A stretch of DNA of 64,000 nucleotides. Origin: Vandiemenella viatica. Taxonomy: Eukaryota; Arthropoda; Insecta; Orthoptera; Morabidae. Location: contig JARYHS010008074.1 of the NCBI GenBank assembly GCA_031002005.1, positions 10,858,924 to 10,922,923 on the forward strand, given 5' to 3'. Made by a program: the position numbers and the translations under genes. Positions 34,529-46,135 of the stretch are shown in pieces. Under the pieces are notes generated by a model. That model saw only the letters and a list, made by a program, of their open reading frames with translations, did no database searches and was not told the origin of the DNA. Numbering within the stretch: the first letter of the stretch is position 1; each line of letters begins with the position of its first letter.

Positions 34529-35000
34529 TCAGATATTTGGCCGTCCTAAAGTCTTATTAGAGTCTAGTCGGAGTGCGTACATTTTTGATCTTAGACCCAC
34601 AAACTCCACAATGAGGAAACCATTCGCTTCATCCTTTATAACCCCAACTTCCTTCCTATAGCATTCTATATCGAAACTATTGTTGGACTTATATCCGGAT
34701 CTGTGGAATTCCTCCCTCTTGCGTGTCATTACTTGATATGGATCACAGCCGTTCACCAAAACGGATGAAACTCTCTGCGTCTAGATAAAGTAGTTTATGG
34801 CGTATAAACTGCGGAATGGAAAATTTATGGTTAAACCGGCACATCCGCCATTTAGACATATCTAATATACACATCACGACGTAAACCAGCTTGTTGAAGA
34901 CTATCCGCACTTTCAACGTCTCCAGAGCCACCATATTTTTCTCGAAAATAGTCATACGCTTGCAGTGTGTTGAAGCTATATGTTTGCGGTCAACGCGGCG
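34529..35000 (-). pseudogene. DNA polymerase B C-terminal fragment, Polinton/adintovirus-like
   Basis: Minus-strand text in two frames. Upstream: CKRMTIFEKNMVALETLKVR, LVYVVMCILDMSKW and KLLYLDAESFI. Downstream after a frameshift near 34760: KEVGVIKDEANGFLIVEFVG and GLRSKMYALRLD. Order and motifs fit the end of protein-primed family B polymerases of Polinton/Maverick elements and related viruses. The block around LDAES stands where the catalytic DTDS motif C is expected, with its second aspartate replaced by glutamate, so the fragment is inactive. The exonuclease domain and most of the palm are absent; more may lie in the adjacent gap or be lost. It lies outside copy A as demonstrated. Confidence 0.6.
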
Positions 35001-35344
35001 GCCTTACCAAACCTGTACAATATTTCACATCGCATTGTTTACTAATGTTCTCCACTGTTTTTAGAAAATTAAATTGTTTACGAGTTTGAAGAAGTCGCTT
35101 TCAAATTTTGATTTGGCTTACTGGCGAGAGCACGTGTTGAGAGAAGTGTATTCTTTCAACCACGGTCTTTGATTGAAAAATATTACCAGGTGTACCGTGC
35201 ACAACTTCATCACCAAGCCTACACATTGATGGAGAAATCGGTAGTGGAGAACATAGCGCGTCTTATCCTCCAACGTAATCATCTGCTCGGGGAGAGTAGA
35301 TCCAAGGGCGGTTTTGTGGCCTGGACATGGCAGTAGGTCCTAAA
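35001..35344. other. No gene recognised
   Basis: Sequence between the polymerase relic and the SINE, without recognisable coding or repeat content. Confidence 0.4.
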
Positions 35345-35480
35345 GACGGTGAGTGGTAAACGCTCTGGCCTCGCATTCGGGAGGACGTGAGTTCGAATCC
35401 CCGTCCGGTCATCCATATTTGGGTTTTCCATGGTTTCCCCAGATCACTCCAGGCGAATGCCGGGATGCTTTCACATCTGT
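35345..35480 (+). mobile_element. tRNA-derived SINE fragment
   Basis: GTGGTAAACGCTCTGGCCTC, then a B box GAGTTCGAATCC (about 35390), CCCGTCCGG, TTTGGGTTTTCCATGG and CACTCCAGGCGAATGCCGGG. It matches the SINE at 40448-40710 in opposite orientation. The tail is lost. It is not a tRNA gene: it continues into a SINE body. Confidence 0.8.
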
Positions 35481-36619
35481 AATTTGTGCAACTGATAAAG
35501 AAGAAATACATATTGAAGTATCTGATGTTGATTTATAATACAATGTTAGGTTAAACTGGTGTATGGTTTTTCTTTCTATTCAAACCGTTTACAAAATAAG
35601 CAATTACATAGCCTGGAAATTGCACTCATATATAGTAACTAAATTGGTATAATGAGTATTTGCAGACTGCAGTAGAACTTTATCTCACTAACAGGGTTTT
35701 AAACCACTAACTGGTTATCAGTTGTTAGTAATATTGTTGATATTGTTAATCTGATCCACATTCCCGAATCTGTTCTCACATGATAACAAGGTGAATATAT
35801 CTATCTATGTTGAATTTAATTAAAATACTACTTATTAGAATATTTTTACATTACCATTTTCCATTAATTTATTTAGCGATTACTAGGGAATGATTTATTT
35901 TTAAATATCCCGTAATGTAAGTTGTTTTGAGATCAGGCCTAGTGACTCTAGTTTTCATAATGTGGCAACACTGTGGGATTGCCGGTTCTCAGGTTTCTAC
36001 GTACAGCAGAAGTAGGTTATTGTACTGTGTTTCCATGTCTCCGTTCTACGTTCCTTTAGTTCACTAATCAAAGAAACTATTCAGTCAACTAAAGATGTGA
36101 CACTTCAAAATGAATTTTGTAATTATCTTCATTAGACGAGTTCGGCGAGACATTCTGTAGAAGAAGCCCTCGACACCCTATTTTTCAGAGTTCCAGACAG
36201 AGACCGGAGCTGGAATTGTAGCGACTCTGATCCATCTGTGATGCTTCCATAAAAGACATTGTTCCATCTTTTTTATGTTTGAAAATGGATACAGACTTAT
36301 CATTAGTTTTTGTACTGGAGTGAACAATTCACGTCCAGAACAATGTACTACAAAGCAATGTTTCCGTTTACACGTTATTAGCATATGGCGACAGTAAAAG
36401 GAATGATATATGTTCACTTAGACGGCATTCAAATAGAAGTATCATGATCTTTAATGTCTGGAAAATAGTGTGATTCTTTTCTTGACTATCCCTTTAATTT
36501 TATTTCTACTGACAGGTAAATCACTTTTAAAAAATCTGATTACTGTTTAGGACAACTTAGAACGCAATTTGTAAATAAAATTCCGGGATTTTCCCCGGCA
36601 TTACTGGCCAGCGTAGGAA
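35481..36619. other. Unique stretch before copy B, no gene recognised
   Basis: Open frames such as 36178-36417 (minus) resemble nothing known. The homology to copy A starts abruptly at 36620 (CGGCGGCTGTC), so this is the sequence at the duplication junction. Confidence 0.5.
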
Positions 36620-37674
36620 CGGCGGCTGTCTACTTTGTGTTTTCGTGTCGTGGATACCGAGATGAGGGATGCGGTCCGAGTAATATCGACAGGAAGCTGT
36701 ATCGACAATCGATATCTCTGCGGAACGATGTGATGGATTGCCCACAAGAGACGTCTACACCGCTGATCTAGCACACTATCCAGAAAAGCGGTTCATCTTC
36801 GTTGATCGTTAATTACGGCAAAATACTGCGAATAATTTATTCAGCGTTTTCCATACACCCGTTCACAAGACCAAATCGAGTATTTGTATCACTTAAGTGT
36901 TCTCAAACATATATATATATTTAAAAAATACTGCACTGGAATTAGAAGCCATAAAATGTTTTTTAAAAAAAATTATGCTAATCAAGCTTTTAGAAATAAG
37001 GTTACCGCGCGTATATCTTCGCTGTTTATTTCTGTGATACTGCAATAGCTTCTCAGCCAAACAAAAATGATAAGTTAAACGCAATGGTCTGGCAGTTCAT
37101 TTCATCGCAGCTGTTTGACCAAATAGACCTGTTATTAAATAACGTTCATGACCTTGATTTTGTAATATTGTAGATATCTCCGTTGTAACTTACATCGCGA
37201 TGCAGTTGGAACCACTTACATGATGCTGAAATAATAACATCAATAATATCATACCGATTAAAGTATAGTGAGTTAAAAATAAATCTTATGTTTTACGACA
37301 AAATATTCGTTTTAATCCTGATCCATGCTGTTTAGATGGCGATAAATTCTAAATTACTTTTAAATGTTACATCTCATGCCCCCGATTGTTGAATCATCCA
37401 CCTTATGCACCAATTTTGATACCACTAGTTTCCACCTATTTCCAGATCTAAAGTAATGTATGGCTAGAAAATATTTTGAGACAAATGTGGTGTCATCGTT
37501 CGTAGATGGGTACTATTCAGACCTACCAGAATTTCATTTCAGGAATGAATAGCATTCACTGAAGAAACGTTGCAGAAAGTGTTTTGAAATACAGCATGCG
37601 AAAATAACTTGCTCGGCGGGGGAGAGGGGGGAATCCGATAATTTATTTTTCGGATAAGAAATAACCGTCTGAAG

Positions 37675-37788
37675 CAAGTGGAAAGATTTGTCACTGTTAT
37701 GGCTCTTCCTCGTCGACGAGGGTGTAGTGATACACTCGTCTGATGGAGGACCTTTTGCTAATGTAGTGTCCATAACGCTTTCAGGTAA
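37675..37788 (-). other. Exon-like block (copy B)
   Basis: Partner of 5760-5885. On the minus strand it is open with DTTLAKGPPSDECITTPSST. The MITE at 37789 sits where a splice acceptor could be. Family unknown. Confidence 0.3.
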
Positions 37789-38183
37789 AGGAGCGTGCAT
37801 AAACCACGTAGCTCCATTTTGGCAACCTGTGAACCCCCCCTCCCCCCACGTAGCCCTACGTGGCTTTTGACTCTACCCCCTCCCCTCCCCTCACACGTAG
37901 CACCTAGCTTTTTTTCTCTTTTGATTCCAAAAGACATTTTGTACTGTTTTCTCTTGTCAGACTATTGTAAATTACATGAGGAGATAATTAACTGAGGGAA
38001 ATAAATATTCACATGCTGTTTTGAGTTCTGTTCCTCATTTTAACTGTGAAAAATGTTATAAAAGGAAAGCTACGTGGCCTGGCTCGGAATCCCCCCTCCC
38101 CCCACGTAGCCCAGAGTAGCCTTTCAGCCAACCCCTCCCCCCCCCCCCCCCTGGACCGAGCCACGTAGTTTGTGCACGGTCCC
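37789..38183. mobile_element. MITE with ACGTAG-rich ends, copy B only
   Basis: About 395 bp with ends GGAGCGTGCATAAACCACGT and (reverse complement) GGGACCGTGCACAAACTACG, flanked by TAA on both sides (37786-37788 and 38184-38186). Copy A has one TAA at 5873-5875. Subterminal parts are C-rich and repeat CCCCCCACGTAGCCC twice in the element. There is no coding capacity. A 3-bp TAA duplication suggests PIF/Harbinger or a related superfamily; the exact edge is uncertain by one base. Confidence 0.8.
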
Positions 38184-38186
38184 TAA

Positions 38187-38711
38187 CTGATGTTTCGGTT
38201 GATCGTTATTCGAATAATCAATATTGCAATTGAGGACTGTGTAGAAAAATAAACACATTTTTTAACAAAAAAGGACGCCCTCTCCTCGTCAAGACGAAAG
38301 TTTTCCACCAAGCGTGGTACTGCTGAATTATCAACTTGGTCCCATAATAATTTCGTATGTGCAAAGGTAGTTGGTGTTGGATGCATGAGGTTTTCGGAAA
38401 TTTTTTCGCGAATTCAGCATTGCTCGGAGCACAGTGTCAAGAGTGTAGCGTGAATATGTAACTTCCAGCATTGCTTACTGTCATGGATAACGCAGTGATG
38501 GAGACAAACGACGTCTGCTTCAAAGCGCAGCAACACTCATTGTGGAACGTACCGTAAAACGGACCTACTTTTCACATGTTTCGGAAGATTCTTGGTAGTT
38601 TCGTTTTTTCAACACCCAAGATTAATGATTTTTTTGCTTCAACAGAACAATGTGTCCTTTAGGTATCAAACTCATAACAATATCAAGCCCTACAGGTCAC
38701 CCACAGATATA
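38187..38711. other. Duplicated non-coding stretch
   Basis: Partner of 5876-6501, lacking about 100 bp found in A. No gene recognised. Confidence 0.5.
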
Positions 38712-39520
38712 CAGGGTGTCCCAGAATTATCTTTACAACTTTAACATTGAATAAATTATGTTTGGAAGGAGATATCACAATGCAGTTTTTTGCATGTTAC
38801 AGAGTATCTCTCAAAGTTTTTTTCTGCTCCATTTCAGGTGCAGTTTGGTGACAAGTAGGTAGTTACATCACATTTATTGAAAATGTACACCCCACAGGAA
38901 AAAGCTCAGTGTGTTTTCTGGTTTATAGACAAGGGTTACCTAACAGGCACGACATTGAAATTTGGGGTTCTGAACCTCCGCATGCATTTAGAGAGAGAGA
39001 GAGAGAGAGCGCGACAGCCCAATGGTTAATGTGTTGTGCGGTGTTATGCACAACCAAATCATTGGCCCCTTCTTCTTTGCTGAGAAGACAATCAAAGGCC
39101 CAGTTTACTTGGATAAGCTAACAAAATTTGTTGTTCCCCAACTGGAAGTCATTCAACCAACAGTCATCTTCCAACACCTCCACATTGGGCTCATGATTTT
39201 CTAGATAACAATTTCCTGGTCGGGGTCCAATTGACTGGCCGCCTCGTTCATCTGACATAACCCCCTTGGATTTCTTTCTTTGAAGATATTTAAAAGTCAT
39301 CGTGTATCAAACCCCGGTTAGAAATTTGGCAGATCTCAGGCAGAGGATTTCTGCAGCTATTACGACAATTGATCAAGGGATGCTCCAAAGAAGTGTTCTA
39401 GAGACAGAAACAAAACTTTGAGAGATACTCTTCAAAATGCAAAAAACTGCATTGTGATATCTCGTTCCAAACATAATTTATTCAATTTCAAAGTTGTAGA
39501 CATAATTCTGGGACACCCTG
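38712..39520 (+). mobile_element. Mariner-related TIR element, internally deleted (copy B)
   Basis: Partner of 6502-7305, with ends cagggtgtcccagaattatc and the complement, flanked by TA. It has the same internal deletion and GA repeat. It keeps a slightly longer piece around 39200-39240 (CCTGGTCGGGGTCCAATTGA) that copy A lost. Confidence 0.85.
38883..39420 (+). pseudogene. Mariner-type transposase remnant (copy B)
   Basis: Starts MYTPQEKAQCVFWFI at 38883 and quickly shifts frame. It resumes at 39022 with VNVLCGVMHNQIIGPFFFAE and, in another frame, the LDFFLW-equivalent box near 39270, here altered. The bases for the catalytic acidic residue of the QQDGAPPHW box are missing exactly as in copy A. 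Confidence 0.75.
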
Positions 39521-40447
39521 TATATATCTTATATATATAAAAATCTCGTGTCACGATGTTTGTCCGAGATAATCTCCGAAACTACTTAACCGATTTTGAT
39601 CAGATTTGGCTTACTGTGTGTAGTTTGGTCCAACTTAAATGATAGGATAGTTTTTATCTCGATTATTAACCTCAAAATTTATTATTGTGAATTAAATGTT
39701 CATTAAATGTTTGTCGTAGGACAATGTTTTGTAATTATTTGTAAGTGCCTTAAGTTTCTAACAGATGGTGGTGTGTTAATTCATCGACACAACACTTGGT
39801 TATTTAGGTTGTGTAACCATCCAGTAGATCTTGCTGTGTTTCTACTTCTTTATGCTACAGTCTGTTCCACGCCATATGTGCTTATGTTGACGACATAACT
39901 GAGTTTCTTGAATTTTTCGTGTGTTATCATTTTTATAAGTGTGCTGTTCGTTGTGTTACAATTATACTACATTGTTGTGTATCATTTGTATGTTATTATA
40001 TTTAACGTCAAAATAATTACACACATGAATATAACATTGAAGAAAACGTTACGATGAATTCAAAAACGTCAATCAATTAATTCAATTATTTTTATTGTTG
40101 TAAATGCCGCGAAAAAATCTAACCTCAACAATGCGTGTAGCAGAGAGGCACGATGCAAACGTGAAGAGTGAGCTCATCAATCGGCAAGTAACGAAGCTCA
40201 AAGAATCAGGACAATAGAGCGTCGTATGCAAGAATCTCAAGAACAGCGTGATGAACGTCTGCCACAAAATAGAGCGGCCCGAGAACAGCACATAGGCTAC
40301 ATTCAGAGAAAGAGAACGAGAGAGACAATAAAGCAGCCATGCATCATTTGTTCGTCTTGCGTTGGAATATGCACCAGACATTGATTACTCTGCGATTTCT
40401 AAAATTGCAGTCGCTGCAATGGACAAAGTATGTCAATATTGTCAGGT

Positions 40448-40448
40448 T

Positions 40449-40479
<31 letters not shown>

Positions 40480-40710
40480 CAGTTTAACGTCCCTTTTTAA
40501 CAACGTGGTCTTTAGAGACGGGAAAGGATAGGGGCAAGGAATGGGAAGGAATTCGGCCATGGCCTTTTGAAGGAAGCATCCCGGCATTCACCTGGAGTGA
40601 TTTGGGAAACCATGGAAAACCCAAATCTGGATGCCCGGACGGGGATTCGAACCGCCGTCCTCCCGAATGCGAGGCCAGAACGCTATCCGTTACACCACCA
40701 CGCTCGGTGC
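40448..40710 (-). mobile_element. tRNA-derived SINE, complete, 8-bp target duplication, copy B only
   Basis: 263 bp on the minus strand. It starts GCACCGAGCGTGGTGGTGTA (A box TGGTGTAACGG), then B box GGTTCGAATCC, a body with GGTTTTCCATGGTTTCCC and CACTCCAGGTGAATGCCGGG, GGCCATGGCCGAATTCCTTC, and a poly-A tail (poly-T at 40448-40467 on the plus strand). Flanked by tgtcaggt at 40440-40447 and 40711-40718; copy A has the single site at 8205-8212. Polymerase III boxes and a poly-A tail mean it was mobilised by a LINE. It is the best copy of this family in the window. Confidence 0.95.
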
Positions 40711-41471
40711 TGTCAGGTGTTGAAATTCCGCAATGAAGCAGCCGGCATGTGTTGTGTACCAGGAAAAATTGTATTATTACCACTTCGCACTCCGCCAGAA
40801 CCTTTACAATTAATTCTTGCTGGCGAATCAAACGATTTGAAATTGTTTTTGCGCAAGACACGCAAATTCAATTCTTGCTTCCAAATAACGTCTTTTGGGG
40901 CAACTAAATTTTGCGATCTCACAGCTGATGGACGTCATTTTGAAACTGCATTCAAAATACAAGGCCAGGTGTGCCATAAGATCGGGTTGTTGATTCCAAT
41001 GCCTAATGGTGACCCGAAGTTTCTCCAAATCTATTTTATGGGAAATTGTGAAGCACGCCTGACTACTCGGTACCAGTATAATTTCATCAAACAATCAGAA
41101 GCGAGAGCAATTGTAGTATTTTTTTTAAAAAATAATAATCAACTTATTCTATTTAATCTATTTAAAAAATGACAACTCATAGCCGACAAAGTACGAGTAC
41201 TATCAGGAGAACACGCTGGCAGGTTCAACGCGCCAACTGTAGATGAAGTTTCAGTTATTATATTGGGTGATCCAGTTGACAATAGAGCCATTAAAATCAC
41301 ACGTCGAGATAACACTGTTAGTATAATTTCGGACCTACAACGTTCGTATGACGCACTCCAGTATCCACTGATATTCTGCCAAGGGCAGGATGAATATCAC
41401 ATCAACATCAAACAGTGCTATACAGTTACTAGTAAATTTGATATTCAACTATTTAATTCCTTATTTTATTA

Positions 41472-42515
41472 TTATTATTATTATTATTTGCGGATAAGCC
41501 CATTAGGACTACGCAAAGTACTCAGAAGCGTTTGTTCGCTTTCCTTTGTGCCCATATTTCCTTCATACGCTTGCTATGGGCTTCTTTTCTCTCATCAGAC
41601 CATGTTGTTCCTGATCTTTTCTTAAATCTTTCCTCCCGGTCAACTTGCCACTTGTGAATTTTTGATTTAAATGTGTCTCTGTTTTCGAAATCTTCTGGAA
41701 CAATTCCTGCTAATTTGAGGTCTTTCTTGATTTCTCCAATCCATTTCATTGTATCCGAGACTGATTTACTTCGGTTTTCATAGAATTCAACTATTTGTCT
41801 TGTAAGTCTGTTAGGGTTCATTCTTTTGATGTGTCCAAAAAAGTTTAGTCGGCGTTTTCTAATATCACTGTGAATGTCTACTATTGTAGAATTTCCTGAT
41901 TACTTTTCAGTCTGTACTGGTCTCCTATGAGTCTTGGGCCCAAAATTTTCCTTATAATTTTGCGTTCTTTTTTCTCAATGTTTTCTATATCTTTTTTTTC
42001 TGTTAAAAATAAGTGTTTCTGATCCATAAAGACATTCTGGTTTAATAACTGTATTGTAATGTCTCAGTTGTGTGCTTGGAGATGCATTTTTTGTTGTAGA
42101 CATTTTGTGTTAGGCGATAAGCTGTTTCCATCTTCTGGCATCTAATTTCATTAGCTTTTGCTTCAGTTCCATTCTCTCGGATTGTTTCACCGAGATACTT
42201 GAAGTATGAGACTCGTTTAATTTTTCCATATTTTGTCTCCATGTATTTTGGTATTTCTTTATTGCAGGTCATAAATTCTGTTTTCTCGAATGAAATCTGT
42301 AGACCTACTTTCTCCGCTACTTCTTTCAAGAGTTCGATCTGTTTTTGGGCTATTGCAATGTCACGGGTTAAGATTGCTAAGTCGTCTGCAAATGCTAGGC
42401 AATCTATCTTTAATTTTCCTCTGCCTAATATAATTGGCTGGTCAATTCCAAGGATTGATTTTTCTTTCCGCCATTCCTGTAACACTTTTTCAAGGACGCA
42501 GTTGAACAGCAATTG
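41472..42515 (-). mobile_element. 5'-truncated non-LTR retrotransposon, copy B only
   Basis: About 1.04 kb inserted on the minus strand with a (TAA)n tail (TTATTATTA run at 41466-41488) and a target duplication cttattttatta at 41460-41471 and 42516-42527. The single site in copy A is 10976-10987. It contains only the end of the reverse transcriptase frame and the 3' region. The microsatellite-like tail in place of poly-A, and truncation at the 5' end, are usual for several LINE clades; which clade is uncertain. Confidence 0.9.
41522..42512 (-). pseudogene. LINE reverse transcriptase C-terminal part
   Basis: Minus strand. The first frame (42042-42512) has IDCLAFADDLAILTRD with the FADD catalytic box (about 42369-42395), then QKQIELLKEVAEKVGLQISF, EKTEFMTCN and SYFKYLGETI, the thumb-side motifs of LINE reverse transcriptases. 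A second frame (41522-41821) continues with LTRQIVEFYENRS, KWIGEIKKDLKLAG and ENRDTFKSKIHKW, the usual C-terminal end. A frameshift near 42040 and a stop near 41900 separate them. The endonuclease and most RT motifs are missing by 5' truncation. Similar proteins are often labelled endonuclease-reverse transcriptase in insects. Confidence 0.85.
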
Positions 42516-42530
42516 CTTATTTTATTAATA

Positions 42531-42594
42531 CAGTAGATCCGTGGTATTCCGACAAGCGTTTTGCAACCTGGGGCCAGATTATCGCGGATCCACT
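42531..42594. mobile_element. Tiny pogo/Tigger-like MITE (copy B)
   Basis: Partner of 10991-11054, 64 bp, ends CAGTAGATCCG and (reverse complement) AGTGGATCCG. One base differs in the middle (GGGGCC for GGAGCC). Confidence 0.55.
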
Positions 42595-43140
42595 ATATTA
42601 ATTTCTTATTCTTATTTTTTTTACTATTTAATTTATTTTGTTTTCAGGTAATAAAACAAATAAAATAGTTCAATGAAGTACTCCGCCCACCTATTGATGA
42701 TTAGCCGTAATCAGGATATATTCTTCGATATCGTCAGCTGTACCATCAATAAGTCGTGTATGAGTACGCTAAGACTGAAAGTGAACGTTTGCGATTTATT
42801 CGATACAACCAGGCTAAATTACGATCTGATGAATACATCCGCTTACTGCTATTATTGACAAAATGGATCAAAATTTAAACGCCAATGATATCGGTAATGC
42901 TTTTATTTTACCTTCAAGCTACACAGTACGACAAACCTGTTTGCTGGAGACCAAGCATTTCGCCACGTTAGAATTCAATCAGATTTGGGTATTGCGCCGT
43001 TTGACGTCGACTACGCAAACCGGAACTTACTTGCACGTTTCTGGGCTCTTGATGGACGGAGCACAGTGCATCTTAATCGCTTCTCATGGTTTACCTGCTA
43101 TTAGCTGGTTTAGCTGGTATTCTCCGATTTTGGAATGATT

Positions 43141-45940
43141 CAGACCATTTCTTCTTGTTATTCCAATTTTCACAAACGGCAGATATGTTCTTAGTAACCA
43201 TTGGACCAATAAAAGTTTTTTGGCTACTTTTCGTAGTGTCAGTTAATACTCACTAAACGTGAATACATATCGCTCTTAATTTGCCTACAAGTCCCACAAA
43301 ATTTCTTGGAAAGTAGTTTTAGTATTATTTTGTTACTCAAATGTTCTAAATAATCTTTGGAATTTGTTTAGTAGTTGGATAGTTTTATTTCGAAGTCCCC
43401 AAGTAATTCATATGTATGTGAGGAACTTGTACAAAGTGGAAAGGACATACACTTCTGTAACAACTCGATGTCACCTATGACTCATCTGAGGATAAAGAGT
43501 TTATAAAACTTATTTTGTTTTATGGATGGCAGAATCAGTCGTGATATAGTTTCAAAGTGATACGCGCTACGATGCGTGAGAGTTTCTTCTTAAATTTTAG
43601 GTAAGGGAACACCTGAGAAGGATTTTCTTTTTTCCGATTACTGAATTCTCAGGCGAAGGAAAACTAGCTCATTGAACTGTTTGCCACGTGTTAATAAATA
43701 CAGTAAATACATTCTGACTCCAAAGAACTAGGAACACTTGCTGACTGTTCAGTGATTACTAACTATTTCTATTTTCGCTAAGAATGAATTCACTATACTA
43801 CTATGATATAGGATACTGAACAAATTTGTAAATCGTAAGTGACCAAAAATGATGATCAAATATAAAATAATAGTGCTACGAAGGAGATGCTGTCACTTCC
43901 TGAAGAAATCCATGCAAACAAGGAAGCTAATCACTGTTCTTGGCCTGAGTTACAGAATGTTATTTATCAATACTTCTGAAACACATCGTTCGGCTTAATT
44001 TTACAGAGCAGCTCTTCAAACAACCATAGGAATTATGCAAACGTACATAACTGTTATAAACTACAATTAGTTATATGGATAACACAACAAATTAATGATA
44101 GAATTAGAAAAGCTATTTTAGTTTGTTAATATATCGTTCTACAGAAAAAATGATTTTGCAAAAGTTCTAATCCAGTTCGCATACACCGTAAGTTTATCTT
44201 TCATAATATTTCTTAATTTCTAAAGGTCGAACTATTATTTTAAGTTATAGACAGCGAAGAGTGAGTTGTTTAACGCAATAGAATTGATACAGACGTATTG
44301 CTCCCTTGCCAGAAACTCCAGATTATTTGAAACAACAATATGTACTGATTCTATTTCCAATAAAATTGGCGGACTAATGACCTAGATTTCAACGCATCCT
44401 AAAGCCCCTAATACTATTAACAATAATTAACTCATCCGTATTGTGATTAAATTATGCATACATAATTACAACTATTAATGAGCAGTTTTTAAAGCAGAGT
44501 TAAAATTACAACTGATTTTTCATTCGCTCTGGTTATTTATTACCTTTCGTCTGTCGAACATTCCACAGTCATCTTCAGTGAGAAAAAACAGAAATTATTT
44601 TACATAATAAACTCAGTTGATACGCAGGAAAATTTATAAATGTTATAATTTTTTGGAGGTGAGATGGATTTTAAAAGATACCAAAAAATCATCACACCAT
44701 TCTTCAACTGACACTGAGTGTGTGTTTTCCTTGCAGTTGATGACGTTGAAACGATTCTAAAATTACTATCCAATTGCGACTGGTAGCGCTTCAGCTTCAC
44801 AACAAGCATAGTAACTAAACGGATACTTTTGGGACATGTCATCATTATCATTTGGCGTTTCAGCTTTTGCAGATGTTTCGCCACATCTATTCCATATCTG
44901 AACATCACTCAAAAATTTTTCCCGCATCACTCCAGTCAACTCCATTTGCCTTTACATGTAACTATTCAAATTAATTACTCTTGATCGCAATCGTCAGACG
45001 ATTATGATTTCCAACGTTGCATGCAGCACTATTGATGTGTAAAGAGCTACAGATACTACTTCTCAGGAAAACTGTGCGGAAAATTCAGAGTAAATTCTTT
45101 AAACATGCGTAGTAATGTACGCATTTGTTAAGAAGATGACGTATTCGTGAAACATTGAAATGCTGCGCTGCTATATAAAGTAATGAGATGGGTGCAGGTA
45201 ACGTTTGCTAATTAAACTGGAAATTTGGCTGCTTCCGCTCCTACTTCCATATGTGATTGTCCTGCAGTCAATATTGATAAGGCCGGTGAGGTGTGACCAA
45301 GATAAAACAGAAACTAATTTCAGCCTAGACAAAGCAATACAGATAGAGCGTTATTTACAAAGAATTACACTTTTATAAGCTTCGTGTTTACTCTGGGTTG
45401 TAATTGTGTTCATTAAATTGTCAAAGGAAATGAGGTAAAAAATTATTGATTTGCTAGAAACATATAGTTCTGGCGAAAAATTTAATGTAACGGAAAGACA
45501 GATAAAGTCTTTATAACTGTGTTTAATGTTAGGTTAAAGCTCGAATAACTAACTTACTTGATAGGACGGAGAATTCAGTATAGTGAAATAGTCGTATGAG
45601 AAATGTAACAGAGTATTAAATCTATTTTTTGTTTAACATATTAATTTAGTATAGTTTGCCATAATACAATTCAACAAAATCATTTTGAAATTTACCTATC
45701 TGTGGGCGGCTTTATTTATTTTACCTACTTCAGAATTAATGAAATTTCTGTGATTTTCACAATTACCTTAGAAGTGACATTAATAATTGATACACTCTCA
45801 GCACTAGATGAATTTTTGTAACTACAACGATATTTTATCGTAATTAAACGTTGCAGTACCAATTGCAGTTTTCAATCATTTTAACTTGTAAATAACTAAT
45901 TACATCAGCAGGTTAATTATTTCCAAACCGATCCCGGTGA
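43141..45940. other. Duplicated non-coding stretch (copy B)
   Basis: Partner of 11591-14389. No gene recognised. The frame at 44600-44908 (minus) is shared with copy A but not known. A Penelope-like tail motif lies at about 44550-44580 on the minus strand. Confidence 0.5.
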
Positions 45941-46135
45941 CAGAGAAGTAGTACTCGGGCCTCACATCCTGCAAGACGATGGTTCAAATCCCCGTCCGGC
46001 CATCCAGACTTAAGTTTTTTGTGGTTTTCCGAAAGCACTCTAGGTGAATGCCGGGACGGTTCTTTCAAAGGCATAGCCAAAATCCTTCAAGTTCCTGCTC
46101 CCCGTCCTCTGCCTTGATATAATATTATAGTTATA
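45941..46135 (+). mobile_element. tRNA-derived SINE, old (copy B)
   Basis: Partner of 14390-14565, with B box GGTTCAAATCCC, CCGTCCGGCCATCC and GTGAATGCCGGGACGGTTC. Its tail at 46120-46150 has about one unit of the sequence that forms the 32-bp array in copy A. Confidence 0.75.

Larger units (their letters stand above)
41432..42647 (+). other. Intron-like interval in Helitron frame, enlarged by a LINE
   Basis: Starts gtaaatttg and ends gttttcag, as in copy A (10948-11109). The base before the GT differs (A instead of G). It contains the pogo-like MITE and the 1.04 kb LINE insertion. Confidence 0.45.
40104..42930 (+). pseudogene. Helitron replicase N-terminal region (copy B)
   Basis: Blocks in order are MPRKNLTSTMRVAERHDANV at 40104, then after the SINE CQVLKFRNEAAGMCCVPGK, LPLRTPPEPLQLILAGES, SFGATKFCDL and PNGDPKFLQIYFMGN in one open frame to about 41170. 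GQDEYHINIK lies at about 41390, and after the intron-like interval SMKYSAHLLMISRNQD and GNAFILPSSYTVRQT. Four bases are missing after the interval relative to copy A, which shifts the frame. The Rep and helicase catalytic regions are absent. This copy keeps the longest uninterrupted piece of the Helitron_like_N domain because the hAT is missing. Confidence 0.8.
39527..43140 (+). mobile_element. Old Helitron (copy B), with SINE and LINE insertions
   Basis: Starts TCTTATATATATAAAAATCT after an A at 39526. It is the partner of 7312-11590 without the hAT, but with a SINE at 40448-40710 and a LINE at 41472-42515. The 3' end is undetermined. Protein similarity runs from about 40104 to 42930. Confidence 0.8.

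Noticed and set aside
40640..40710. tRNA gene
   Set aside because: The tRNA-like part runs straight into a SINE body with poly-A tail and target duplication, and it lacks a proper cloverleaf end.
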